The notes under the pieces were generated by a model, which saw only the letters and a program-made list of their open reading frames with translations, ran no database searches and was not told the DNA's origin. Source: CAYWMY01 sp046352935 (lineage in GTDB: Bacteria > Pseudomonadota > Gammaproteobacteria > Steroidobacterales > Steroidobacteraceae). Taken from it: a DNA stretch of 64,000 bases. The DNA is taken from contig JAXMGR010000019.1 of the NCBI GenBank assembly GCA_046352935.1, forward strand, positions 1 through 64,000. Reading direction: 5' to 3'. Below are positions 1 to 8,808 of the stretch, piece by piece. Made by a program: the position numbers and the translations under genes. Each line of letters starts with the position of its first letter. Within the stretch, counting starts at the first letter, position 1.

Positions 1-110
1 CTGCCAGCGCACGCGGCTTCGGCTCTTGCCGGGCCTCTGAGCGTGCGCCTTGCATGGAAGGCCGCGGACGCGGATCCGGCCACCCGGAAGCGGCCGGCGC
101 GACGTCCGCG

Positions 111-1658
111 TCAGAACGGCGGCGCGACCCGCTCGACGCCTGCGACGACCTGCGGGGGAAAGTCGGCGTCGGGGCTGACCGTGATCGTTCGCGGCAGCAG
201 GTATTCCTCGATCGCACCCGGACCGTGTTCGCGTCCGATGCCCGACTGCTTGAATCCGCCGAACGGCGAGTTGAAGTCGGCCGCAAAGGTGTTCACGGAG
301 AAGACGCCGGTGCGGATGCGCCGCGCGACCTCGAATCCGCGCACGGGGTCGCGCGTGAACACGCAGCCGGCGAGGCCGTACCTGCTGTCGTTGGCGATGC
401 GCACGGCGTCGTCCTCGCCGTCGTGGGCGATCAGCACCACGACCGGGCCGAAGAACTCCTCCTGCGCCACCGTCATGTCGCTGCGGACGTTGGTCAGCAG
501 CGTCGGCTCGAGGTACCAGCCGGTCGCGGGCGACGCCGGGATCCGGCCGCCAGTCGCGATCGTCGCACCCTCGGCGACGCCCTTCCGGATCAGCTCGAGC
601 ACGCGATCACGGTGCGCCTTCGTGATGAGCGGGCTGATCACGGTGTCCGGCTCGTGCGGATCGCCGACCTTCAGCGACTGGAAGGCCGCAGTCAGCTTCG
701 CCGCGATCTCGTCGTAGCGCGCGCGCGGCACGATGAACCGGCTCATGCACACGCAGCTCTGGCCGCTGTTGGTGCCGACGCTGATGCCGACCAGCACCGG
801 CAGGATCGCATCGACGTCAGCGTCATCGAGCACGACGGCGGCGGACTTGCCGCCGAGTTCCAGCACGCAGGGCTTGATCTGCTCGGCGCAGGCGCGTCCG
901 ATCAGCTTGCCGACCTCGGTCGAGCCGGTGAAGCTCACCATGTCGACGTGGCAGTGCTCGACCAGGTGCTTCGACGACCTCGCGTCCGCGGCGACGATGT
1001 TGATCACGCCGGGCGGAAAACCCGCCTCGGTGACCAGATCCGCCATCGCGAAGATCGCCAGCGGATCCTGCTCGGGCACCTTGACCACGACCGTGCAGCC
1101 GGCCATCACCGCCGGCGCCGTCTTCTGCGCGATGCCCGGCAGCGCGAAGTTGTAGGCGCACAGGACCGCGACGACACCGACCGGCTCCTGCACCACCAGG
1201 CTCCTGTTCGCGTACTTGATGATCGTGCCGCCGGCGCTGCCGGCGAGCGGTGTCAGGTCCGACTCGCGCACTTCCGCGAAGCGCGTCTTCCGGCCGACGG
1301 CCGCGTAGTAGTTCCAGTGCAGTGCGGGCGCCGCCGCCTGGTACACGTCCGCGAGGAAGCGCGTGCAGCCCATCTCGTCGACGATCAGGTCGCGGAACTC
1401 CGGCTGGTGTTTCGCGAGCAACGCCGCCAGCCGCTCGCACATCCGCGCGCGGTCCTCGACCGGACGGATCTTCCAGTCGGTCTCGTCGAACGCGCGCCGC
1501 GCGGCCTCGACCGCGCGATCGATGTCGGCCGTCGACGCCTTCGGGACATGACCGATGACCTTGCCGGTCGCCGGCGAGACGACGTCGAAGCGCTCCTTCG
1601 AATCGGGCGTCTGCCAGGCGCCGTCGATGTAGAGCCTGGAGAATTCGCGTTGCAGCAT
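111..1658 (-). CDS. Aldehyde dehydrogenase family protein
   Basis: A 515-residue NAD(P)-dependent aldehyde dehydrogenase of normal length, expected to oxidise an aldehyde to a carboxylate in the cytosol. Visible marks are the N-terminal YIDGAWQ start, the active-site glutamate in LELGGKSA, the catalytic cysteine in NSGQSCVCMSR, and a C-terminal PFGGFKQSGIGRE. The start is ATG. It lies 256 bp downstream of the six-gene operon and on the same strand, so it could be its last gene or a separate unit. The substrate cannot be read from the sequence. Confidence 0.9.
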   Translation of the reverse strand: MLQREFSRLYIDGAWQTPDSKERFDVVSPATGKVIGHVPKASTADIDRAVEAARRAFDETDWKIRPVEDRARMCERLAALLAKHQPEFRDLIVDEMGCTRFLADVYQAAAPALHWNYYAAVGRKTRFAEVRESDLTPLAGSAGGTIIKYANRSLVVQEPVGVVAVLCAYNFALPGIAQKTAPAVMAGCTVVVKVPEQDPLAIFAMADLVTEAGFPPGVINIVAADARSSKHLVEHCHVDMVSFTGSTEVGKLIGRACAEQIKPCVLELGGKSAAVVLDDADVDAILPVLVGISVGTNSGQSCVCMSRFIVPRARYDEIAAKLTAAFQSLKVGDPHEPDTVISPLITKAHRDRVLELIRKGVAEGATIATGGRIPASPATGWYLEPTLLTNVRSDMTVAQEEFFGPVVVLIAHDGEDDAVRIANDSRYGLAGCVFTRDPVRGFEVARRIRTGVFSVNTFAADFNSPFGGFKQSGIGREHGPGAIEEYLLPRTITVSPDADFPPQVVAGVERVAPPF

Positions 1659-1914
1659 GTTCGGTGTACCCCGGGGGTTCGTTGGAATCGATTGCAGGCG
1701 GACCGCGACGCGCCGGGTCGACGACGCAGCATCGCTGCGGCCTCGGTCAGGCGCGACCGAGACAAGTCGCGCAACCGTCCAGCTCCGAGCCCGAGGCTAC
1801 CGCCCGCGGGCCCTGCTCGGCAACTCCGGCCACCCGGTGATCCGGGCGTGGTGAGCGAAAAGCGATCGGCCACGGCAAGGTGATGGCCGCGTCTGCCGAC
1901 CCAGCGGTATGCGC

Positions 1915-2676
1915 CTAGGAGCCTGTCCGCAGGAACTCTGCCCCTACGCCGAGACGCAGCAACGCGGCGCGCGCCAGCGCGCGGTTCGAGTCCACCGTTC
2001 TCAGCCCCAGTTCCTCCAGGGGCGCCTGCAGCAAGGACAGTTCCGTGCAGGCCAGGATCACTGTGTCAACGCCGCGGTCGCGCAGATGGCCGGCGAGGAC
2101 GCCCAGCTTCTCGTGTTCGGCGGCGCCCAACGCGCCGCTGACCTTGATCTGCTCGATGAATCCGCTGATCCAGCCCTGAAACGGCTCCGCCAGCCGATGG
2201 ACCTGCAGCCCTTGCCGTTGTGCGGCCGCCCCGTACAGATCGCTGTCGGCCAGCGAACGCGATGCAAACGGCGTCACCAGTGCGGCGCCGGCGGCAAGCG
2301 TGGCGCCGATGGTTTCCTCGACGATATCGAGCACGGGAATCGGTGACTGCTGCGACCAGCGCTCGAAGAGAATGTGCGCGGTGTTGCAGACGACCACCGC
2401 CAGCGTCGCCCCCTGCCCGGCCAGCTCGCGAATGGTGGCTGCTATGGCGGGCGACGGATCGGTTTCGCCCAGTTGCAGGTGGCGGCCGCGGCTCGGCAGC
2501 TTGGTGTTCACGTCGAGCAGCACGCGTGGATAGTGCCAGTCCTTCGCGGCAGCGACCTGTTCGTACAGGGCCCTGCAGAAATCCAGTGTCGCCCACGGCG
2601 CGACCCCGACGACACCCAGCACGCCCTCGTCGGCCGGCCAGGATACTTCTCCGCCCGGAGGGTGGATTCTGGGCAT
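1915..2676 (-). CDS. Asp/Glu racemase superfamily protein
   Basis: A 253-residue protein of the aspartate/glutamate racemase fold. Both cysteine acid/base residues are present, in VVCNTAH (about residue 100) and LACTELS (about residue 208), so a racemase or epimerase reaction is plausible. The family also includes hydantoin racemases and decarboxylases, and the substrate is unknown. It starts 12 bp after the methyltransferase stop, as the last close-packed gene of the operon at 1915-6475. Inference: it sets the stereochemistry of an amino-acid-like intermediate of that pathway. Confidence 0.8.
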   Translation of the reverse strand: MPRIHPPGGEVSWPADEGVLGVVGVAPWATLDFCRALYEQVAAAKDWHYPRVLLDVNTKLPSRGRHLQLGETDPSPAIAATIRELAGQGATLAVVVCNTAHILFERWSQQSPIPVLDIVEETIGATLAAGAALVTPFASRSLADSDLYGAAAQRQGLQVHRLAEPFQGWISGFIEQIKVSGALGAAEHEKLGVLAGHLRDRGVDTVILACTELSLLQAPLEELGLRTVDSNRALARAALLRLGVGAEFLRTGS

Positions 2677-2688
2677 GCGGCGCGTGCT

Positions 2689-3396
2689 TCAGCGACGCGG
2701 CGTGAACTGGTAGATCCGGAGCCGCGTCTCCGGATACTTGTTGAGCGGACACGACTCGTCGAACATGTTCTCGTCCCGGCGCAACTCGAAGCCATTGCAG
2801 GTGAACAGGTCGAGGTACTGCGCACGAGTCCGATAGGTCGCCGAGTACATGGCCTGCAGGTGCTCGGACTTGCGGTTGTCGATCTCGTGGCGATGCCCGA
2901 GTATCGAGGTGCCGTCGCGCAGCAGGACGACCGTCTGCGGTGAACACAGGGCCGGCAGGCTGGCGGCGAACTTCTCCGCCTGGTCGTCGTTCATGTACAC
3001 GAACAATCCCGAGATGAAGACGATGTCGTAGGTGCGCTTCGCCTGGAAGTCCTCGGCCGGCGACACGACGAACTCCACGTTGTGCGCGTTGCGCCGGGTG
3101 GCTTCCCTGCGGCCGATGTCCGCCAGCTCCGCCGAGTACTCCACCGCCGTCACCCAGCTCGCACGTCGCTCGAAGAAGCGGAACGACCACTGCCCCACCC
3201 CGGCGCCGATGTCGACGATGGAGCGGCCCGCCACGTCGCCGAGGTACTCGAACACCTTCGCGGTCTCGAGGCTGATCTTGAGCTCCAGGTTCCTGGGGTC
3301 CTCCTCCAGGTTGGCGATGCTCTCGAAGCTCACCTCGTTGAGCTTCTGCGCGCGGGCGTCCCAGAAGGCCTTGACCTTGTTCTTGTCGATAGCCAT
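2689..3396 (-). CDS. Class I SAM-dependent methyltransferase
   Basis: A 235-residue soluble methyltransferase. The SAM-binding motif I reads VDIGAGVGQWS (about residues 61-71), followed by a motif II acidic residue in AVEYSAEL. The ATG at 3396 is chosen because it is preceded by an AGGG Shine-Dalgarno and the protein then opens with the domain; the reading frame continues upstream only as an antisense shadow of the next gene. It lies 20 bp after the DUF711 gene in the operon. The N-terminal helix (KAFWDARAQKLNE) resembles small-molecule methyltransferases. The acceptor is unknown. Confidence 0.8.
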   Translation of the reverse strand: MAIDKNKVKAFWDARAQKLNEVSFESIANLEEDPRNLELKISLETAKVFEYLGDVAGRSIVDIGAGVGQWSFRFFERRASWVTAVEYSAELADIGRREATRRNAHNVEFVVSPAEDFQAKRTYDIVFISGLFVYMNDDQAEKFAASLPALCSPQTVVLLRDGTSILGHRHEIDNRKSEHLQAMYSATYRTRAQYLDLFTCNGFELRRDENMFDESCPLNKYPETRLRIYQFTPRR

Positions 3397-3416
3397 TGCG
3401 CGTGCCCTGATTTTTC

Positions 3417-4652
3417 CTAGGAGCGGTCCGCCACGGGGACCTGGAACTGCAGCAGGTGTCGAGCGGTCGCCGGCGTGCGCTCCACAGCGCCGATGTCCAT
3501 GATGCGGCTGTCGCAGAGGAAGTCCAGGTTGAACTGCGTGAACTCGTTGACGCCGCGGCCGGGTATCGGCAGCACACGCACTCCGAGCGGCTTCCTGAGC
3601 GTGGACGACAGCGCCGCGACATCGAGCATCAGCGCCGCGACCTCCTCCTGGAAGACCAGACCCGCCAGCGGCACCATGTCGATGCCGCAGCCGCAGACCG
3701 CGGCCAGCGACACCAGCGCGTCGAGGTTCAAGCCGCGCATGTTGTTGGCCCTCGCCAGACGCTCGTCTTCCAGGAGGGAGAACATCACGCCGTTGAAGCC
3801 CACGGCCTTCGCGCCGCTCTGCAGCAGAGCGGCGCGCAGCGCATCGGTCAGCAGCGCGGTGATCATCACGCTGCCCGCGCTGCCAGGCGGAGAACCGAGT
3901 CGCCCGATCAGTGCCGCGACGGACATCTTGCCGTCGGGGAACGGTGCGAGCGAAGCGTCCAGGCCACGATACTCGGCGCCGCTGGCCTGCTGCAGGCGCA
4001 GGCCGATTTCGTTGATTGCCTGCAACTTCGGCACGAGCGCTGCGACGACGCGCTCGCGCACCAGCGTCAGATCGGCGCCACAGTTCTGCGTTGCTTCCAG
4101 GGCGATGCCGGTGGTCTCCAGCGCGAAGCTGAAAGCCATGATCCCGCCGGCGTGTCGCGAGAAGGGAAAGAACGGCGCGTTCGGCGGACAGTTGCACGAA
4201 GCGCCGACACGAAAATTGTCGAACCCGTTGTTGGCCTTCCTGGCGACTTTCAACACCAGCCCCGCGGCATCGGCGGCGGCGGCCGGGGCGATGCGGCCCT
4301 CATCGGCAATCATCATGTTGAGGAACATGCGCGGAAAACGCCCGATGGCGTCGAGGGCCGCCGCGAGCCGCTCGCGCCTCGCGCCCTCGGCAACGAAATC
4401 GAGCGGCAGGCAGAACCACCGGATACCGTGTGCGCTGGCCAGTTCATCCACCCAACGCAGGCTGGACAGGATGGAGCCGGCCACTTCTCCCGCGGCATCC
4501 ACCGCCGGCAGGGTCAGCCGCGTGGTCCGCGGCGTCAGGCCCGCCTCCGCCATGACGGAACGTGCGCTCCGCAGCAGCCCGGCGAGCTGCTCGTCGATCT
4601 GCGCCGGCGCCTGCGCGCCCAGCGGCAGGCCGATGGTGATGGAACGGATCAT
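3417..4652 (-). CDS. DUF711 (UPF0210-like) family protein
   Basis: A 411-residue protein that matches the DUF711 family by several blocks: GFDNFRVGASCNCPPNAPFF, AVGFNGVMFSLLEDE, CGCGIDMVPLAG and a C-terminal GRGVNEF. The family is widespread and has no firmly established reaction. Start ATG 4652 overlaps the upstream nucleotidyltransferase stop as ATGA, indicating translational coupling. Several cysteines sit in the conserved blocks. Its position between a nucleotidyltransferase and a methyltransferase suggests an enzymatic role in the same pathway; that is inference only. Confidence 0.75.
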   Translation of the reverse strand: MIRSITIGLPLGAQAPAQIDEQLAGLLRSARSVMAEAGLTPRTTRLTLPAVDAAGEVAGSILSSLRWVDELASAHGIRWFCLPLDFVAEGARRERLAAALDAIGRFPRMFLNMMIADEGRIAPAAAADAAGLVLKVARKANNGFDNFRVGASCNCPPNAPFFPFSRHAGGIMAFSFALETTGIALEATQNCGADLTLVRERVVAALVPKLQAINEIGLRLQQASGAEYRGLDASLAPFPDGKMSVAALIGRLGSPPGSAGSVMITALLTDALRAALLQSGAKAVGFNGVMFSLLEDERLARANNMRGLNLDALVSLAAVCGCGIDMVPLAGLVFQEEVAALMLDVAALSSTLRKPLGVRVLPIPGRGVNEFTQFNLDFLCDSRIMDIGAVERTPATARHLLQFQVPVADRS

Positions 4653-5320
4653 GCCGGCCGCAACCGTTCCTTCAGGCGCAGGTAGTCGGCCGGCGTGTTG
4701 ATCTCGTCGAAGGCGTATGCACCACGCGGAACAGCCATGATCGGTGCGCCGTCGCATGGCAGGACCTGGCCGCCGAACATGTTGGCGTGCGCCAGGCACC
4801 GCCTCTTCCACTGCCGCAGCAATTGCGGATCCGCGATCTTGAACAGGCCGATGGCTTCGGGATGCTGCGCGTCCTGCATCGGCCCCTGGTAAGTGGCGGC
4901 GATGGAACCGTCCGGGCGGGTGACGCAGTGAATGGCCGTCAGCGGCCGGTTCTCGCGGTTCTCGGTGAGCGCCAGGTTGGCGCCCTGACCATCGAGGAAC
5001 TCGATCAGGGATCGATCGAAGAAGATGTCGCCCGAGACCACGTACGTCGGCGCATCCTCCAGCGCCAGGCCGACGCTCATCGCGTTGTTGGTGATCTCCC
5101 AGTTGTGGTTGATCACGTAGTCGATCTCGGGATGCGTCTCCATGACCTGGATGGCGCGGTAACCCACCACCGCGATGACCTTCTTGCCGGCGAAGGCCTC
5201 GATGGCATGTTGCAGGATGGTCTTGCCGGTCACCGGGTGACGGATCAGCGACTTGGCGATCCCATCCACCTGGTTGCCGCGCCCCGCAGCCAGTACGATC
5301 GCCTGCTCGACGCGCGCCAT
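4649..5320 (-). CDS. LicC-like nucleotidyltransferase with altered glycine-rich loop (NTase B)
   Basis: A 223-residue nucleotidyltransferase of the GT-A-like fold. It opens with EQAIVLAAGRG but continues NQVDGIAKSLI, so the usual GxGxRL/M arginine is missing. The block EITNNAMSVGLAL resembles the TNN-S segment of choline-phosphate cytidylyltransferases, and VVSGDIFFD looks like the metal-binding aspartate strand. The family transfers NMP from CTP or a similar NTP to a phosphorylated alcohol, sugar or amino alcohol. Start ATG at 5320 shares one base with the TGA of the SerK-like gene. It may be an active enzyme or a partner of NTase A. Confidence 0.72.
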   Translation of the reverse strand: MARVEQAIVLAAGRGNQVDGIAKSLIRHPVTGKTILQHAIEAFAGKKVIAVVGYRAIQVMETHPEIDYVINHNWEITNNAMSVGLALEDAPTYVVSGDIFFDRSLIEFLDGQGANLALTENRENRPLTAIHCVTRPDGSIAATYQGPMQDAQHPEAIGLFKIADPQLLRQWKRRCLAHANMFGGQVLPCDGAPIMAVPRGAYAFDEINTPADYLRLKERLRPA

Positions 5321-5721
5321 CACATCAACTCGTCGAGGCTGAATCTGCACTCGGGCAGCGGTGACGGAAAGCGGTGCTTCACCGTCTTGTACGGGTAGAT
5401 GTCGCCGCTCAACGCGCGCGCAACCACCTGCTTCCAGTCGAACTGATATTTCCTCGGCCGCAGACTCCAGATCTCCACCTCGGAGTAGCGGTACTTCACG
5501 GCAGGGATCTTCTTCAAGCCGAGGGCGAGCGCCGCCTCCAGGCGGTGCTGACCGTCCATCACGAGGCCGTGCTTCTCGTCCAGCGCGACGGGCTTGTTCC
5601 AGATGCCTTCCTTGATGATCTTCCTGCGCAGCCAGGCAGCGCGCGTCTTGCTGAAGCCTTCGATGTGCTTGAGCTTCTTGACCGGCACCAGCACGACCCT
5701 GCTGCTTGTTGCTCTAGGCAT
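5320..5721 (-). CDS. ParB/Srx-fold protein similar to SerK/SbnI free-serine kinases
   Basis: A 133-residue single-domain protein with a ParB-type core: VPVKKLKHIEGF, then GIWNKPVALDEK and the signature VMDGQHRLEAALALGLKKIP. The C-terminal part (WKQVVARALSGDIYPYKTVKHRF) resembles the end of ADP-dependent free-serine kinases (SerK, SbnI), which phosphorylate L-serine, rather than chromosome-partition ParB, which has a helix-turn-helix after the core. The start at 5721 overlaps NTase A by 8 bp. Flanked on both sides by nucleotidyltransferases, it could supply a phosphorylated hydroxy-amino acid. The family assignment is by eye. Confidence 0.65.
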   Translation of the reverse strand: MPRATSSRVVLVPVKKLKHIEGFSKTRAAWLRRKIIKEGIWNKPVALDEKHGLVMDGQHRLEAALALGLKKIPAVKYRYSEVEIWSLRPRKYQFDWKQVVARALSGDIYPYKTVKHRFPSPLPECRFSLDELM

Positions 5722-6475
5722 GGACCGCTCCGACCGCAGAGAACTCCTGCTGCGTGCGCTGGTAGGCTTCGACATCGTTGTACGAACTCGCGTAGACATC
5801 GCCGAGATCGCAGGCCATGCAAGGCAGCTCGGCACGATTCTCGACCCAGGGTGTCATGTAGTACTGGGCGATGGTCCGCTGCATGGCCTTCTGGCGTATG
5901 GCGCGATCCGCCTGCACTTCGCGCTCGCCCACGTACAGCACGCCGAGCAGCTTCAGCCAGCCCTCGTAGCGCGCATCGTAGGCTGGCGCATAGACCATGT
6001 CGGTGACACGGCCGGAATCGTCGGCATGGAGCGCACCACCGGTGAGTGCGCGCGAATAGCGGCCGCGGGTCACCCAGAACGAATCGCCGGCAGCCGTGCG
6101 ATCCAGGATTGCATCCCAGCCGCGGTCCTCGAGCACGATATCGGTTTCGACGAGGAGATAGCCGAGTTCCGGGCGCCGCAGTGCACTCACGCCGATCTCG
6201 GTGGAAAGGATGTTCACGTCCTGCTCGTATCGCGCGTTCTCGATCGTCCGCACGGCGGAGCCATACGACGCGAGAAAGCCCGCGATGTCGTCTTTGCGAT
6301 AGCCGGTGACGCAGACGATGTCCTGACAGCCGGCCCGGGTCAGGCGGTCCATGACGTAGGCGAGAACCGGCTTGCCCGCGACGGGCAGGAGGGACTTGTG
6401 GGTCAGATCCGTGAGTGGAGCAAGACGACTACCGCGCCCGGCAGCCAACAGCACAGCATTGACGGGACCACGCAC
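5714..6475 (-). CDS. LicC-like nucleotidyltransferase (NTase A)
   Basis: A 253-residue NTP transferase with the intact glycine-rich loop LLAAGRGSRLAPLT, a lysine in THKSLLPVAGKPV, and an NILSTEIG segment like the N-I-S block of choline-phosphate cytidylyltransferases. Such enzymes make NDP-activated small molecules. This is the first gene of the operon. GTG at 6475 is chosen because GAGGAG lies about 10 bp upstream; an in-frame TTG at 6484 is too close to that site. Substrate unknown; the adjacent SerK-like gene makes a phospho-amino acid a reasonable guess. Confidence 0.75.
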   Translation of the reverse strand: MRGPVNAVLLAAGRGSRLAPLTDLTHKSLLPVAGKPVLAYVMDRLTRAGCQDIVCVTGYRKDDIAGFLASYGSAVRTIENARYEQDVNILSTEIGVSALRRPELGYLLVETDIVLEDRGWDAILDRTAAGDSFWVTRGRYSRALTGGALHADDSGRVTDMVYAPAYDARYEGWLKLLGVLYVGEREVQADRAIRQKAMQRTIAQYYMTPWVENRAELPCMACDLGDVYASSYNDVEAYQRTQQEFSAVGAVHA

Positions 6476-6665
6476 GCTCGACAATCTCCTCGCACGTAAA
6501 CCGCCTCGGGACGGAACGCAGGTTCTGGTCTTCCAACGATGCCCGCCCTGCTGCGAGCCGCGGGCAGATTATGCCAGATCGGTCCAGGTCGACGTGCGCC
6601 GGTTCTCAGTGCACGAGGCCTGCTCGACGGAAACGCCGCCAAGCCCCGGTCCCCAGCCTTGACCA

Positions 6666-7090
6666 TCACGTCACCGGATAGCGTTTCGCGAACCAGCGCT
6701 CGACGACGTCGATGGGGAATCCCAGTCGCAATGGCGCTTTGTGCGAGCCTGAGACCAGCAACCGTTTTTCGATCAGCGCGGAGATCACGCGACGCGCGGT
6801 GCGCTCGCTCGTGTCGATCAGCTGAGGGATGCGGCCGCGCTCCAGCTCGCCCGAGAGCAACGCCTCGCGCAACACTGCGAAGCTGCGCTTCGGCAACCGC
6901 TCCGCGCTTTCCTCGTCACGCACGTACAGCTCCATGCGGCGCTGCAGTTCGGAGGGGTCGAGCAGCTCGCGCATGTAGCGAATCTGGCCGAGGCAGATTA
7001 CGAGGAAGAACCTGCAGAAGTCGATCAAGGCTTCCCGGGACAAGGCACCCCGCCCGTCGAGATCGCTGCGGCGCGGTTCGTCGGCAGAGG
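6666..7090 (-). pseudogene. Truncated Fic-family protein (C-terminal part only)
   Basis: From ADEPRRSDLDGRG to the final RYPVT this region encodes the C-terminal third of the Fic protein at 13621-14769, with about 14 differences in about 138 residues by eye. The N-terminal inhibitory helix and the catalytic HPFxDGNGR core are absent. What remains is the linker helix and the C-terminal winged-helix-like segment (RTARRVISALIEKRLLVS). An open frame runs upstream to 7130 with unrelated residues. It is most likely a remnant of a duplicated or transferred Fic gene, although a short protein could still be made. Confidence 0.8.
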
Positions 7091-7168
7091 ACAGGCTGCC
7101 AACGAAGACTCCGACCTGGTAGGTGGCCATGGCGTGCTCCTGAGAGGTTGGTTGAGGGACGATCGACT

Positions 7169-7408
7169 CTACGCCGAAGCAGGTGCGCCCACACTCGCCT
7201 GCCGAGGTTCGATGACCTCGATGGACGGATGGCCGCGGTGGTGCATGTACTCACGCAGCACGAGCAGCGCGGAAGCCGCCTCGCGCCCCGGCGGCAGGTC
7301 GTCGAGCGCACTGATCCGGCCCTGCGCGGCCAGCGCCAGCCGAGCGAACCATTGCTCCACGGCTTCAACCGACACCGTCGGCCCGGATACAGTCGCCCAC
7401 AGCTGCAA
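7169..7408 (-). CDS. Unrecognised short ORF between two gene remnants
   Basis: A 79-codon open frame whose product is rich in Ala, Leu, Arg and Glu (VEAVEQWFARLALAAQ, ASALLVLREYMHH) and looks helical, with a composition like real coding DNA. No family was recognised. It lies between the Fic remnant and the broken esterase and is in a different frame from both. It may be a piece of a third disrupted gene. The 7091-7440 stretch holds nothing else recognisable. Confidence 0.25.
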   Translation of the reverse strand: MQLWATVSGPTVSVEAVEQWFARLALAAQGRISALDDLPPGREAASALLVLREYMHHRGHPSIEVIEPRQASVGAPASA

Positions 7409-7440
7409 AGATTCGGACCCGCTCCATGGCGTGCTGCCTG

Positions 7441-7991
7441 CGTCGCGACGGCGCCCAGCGCGCGCAGTTCACGCTCGGCCTCGACGGCGCGGTCGACCGG
7501 CATCACCCGCTCCTCGTCACCATACATCAGGTTCGCCACCACGCCCGCCGGCGCATGGCGCGGCGGCCGAGCGAAGCGGCAGGCGATCGCGATCACTCGG
7601 CCGGCGATGGGCGGCCGATCCGGCTGCTGCGTCGATTCAAGGGCCGTGATCGCGCCTTGCAAGAAGCCGATCAGCGTCGTGCGTGCGGCGCCCACGCCGG
7701 TCTGCCGCTGCCGCGCGGCCACCTGGTCCGCGAACGCGGGTAGGGCCGAGGCGACCCGTTCGGGCCGGCTGGGCTCGGTGACACCTTGCACGGAGAACCA
7801 CTACCAGCCCGGAGCGAACTCCGATCGATCCGGCGAGCGAAAGCTGATCACCCGGGCGCGCGGCCGTCGCGGCTCGAGGCTTGGCCGAGGGGCGCCAGAT
7901 CTTCGGCGCTGGAGCCCACGCCGTGGAACAGCAGCAGCAACTCGGCGCTGTCCGATACACCGGGTTGCCGCAGGATCAGGTCGGCTTGCAT
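7441..7991 (-). pseudogene. Disrupted YpfH-type serine esterase
   Basis: The reverse strand reads like E. coli YpfH (alpha/beta hydrolase) in pieces. ATG 7991 opens with an LLLLFHGVGSSAEDLAPLG oxyanion segment. A frameshift near 7865 then moves to the frame with VISFRSPDRSEFAPGW. A TAG at 7801-7803 interrupts a GW-stop-WFSVQG stretch where YpfH has Gln. The nucleophile elbow reads GFLQGAI instead of GFSQGAI (TTG for TCG at 7660-7662), so the catalytic serine is lost. Similarity ends near 7441, before the region expected to carry the catalytic His. Clearly inactive. Confidence 0.8.
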
Positions 7992-8005
7992 GCTCGTTCC
8001 TGTGT

Positions 8006-8808
8006 TCACTGCCGCGTGCGGGCCATGCCGAAAGCATATGAGTCCATGGCAAGCATGCCGTGAACGATGCCACCTTCGATCACCCTCGCGGGCGACGTAC
8101 CGGCCCCGGTGTCGGCGGCGCCGGCGGCCACGAGCAGCGGCCAGAAGTGCTCGGTCGTCGGGTGGGCACGCCGGGCATCGGGCGCGTCGTCCAGCGTGCG
8201 CCGCAGTCGTGCGCCATCGCCCTGTTCGGCCGCGTCGCGCACCCAGTCGGCGAACGCGGCCACATACGCCTCCTCACCGCCGTGACCGGCACGGAATTCG
8301 TAGAGGTTGTGCGTCAGGCTGCCCGAGCCAACGATCAGCACGCCCTCCTCGGCCAGCGGCGCCAGCGCTCGTCCGAATGCCCACGCACGCTCTGCATCCA
8401 GCGGCGACGGCAGCGAGACCTGGAACACAGGCACGTCGGCGTCGGGGAACAGATGCATCAGCGGCACCCAGGCGCCGTGGTCGAGGCCGCGGCGCTCATC
8501 CGCCTGCACAGACCAACCAGCCTCGTTCAAGCGCGCGACGGTGCGCTGCGCCAGCGCGGCATGGCCATGGGCCGGGTAGCCGATCTGGTAAAGCGCCGGG
8601 TCGAAGCCGCCGAAGTCGTGGATCGTTTCGGGTTGCATCGCCGTGCCCACGCGCAGAGACGGCGTCATCCAGTGCGGCGAGACCACCAGCACCGCCTCCG
8701 GGCGGGGCAGCGACCGGCCCAGCGCCGTCAGCCGGGGCCCGGCCAGGCCGGGCTCGAGCGCGAAGGTGGGCGCGCCGTGCGAGACGAACAAACTGGGCAG
8801 GCGTGACA

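Noticed and set aside
3397..4197. N-terminal extension of the methyltransferase into the DUF711 gene
   Set aside because: The extension is a frame shadow; the ATG at 3396 has a Shine-Dalgarno and begins the domain.
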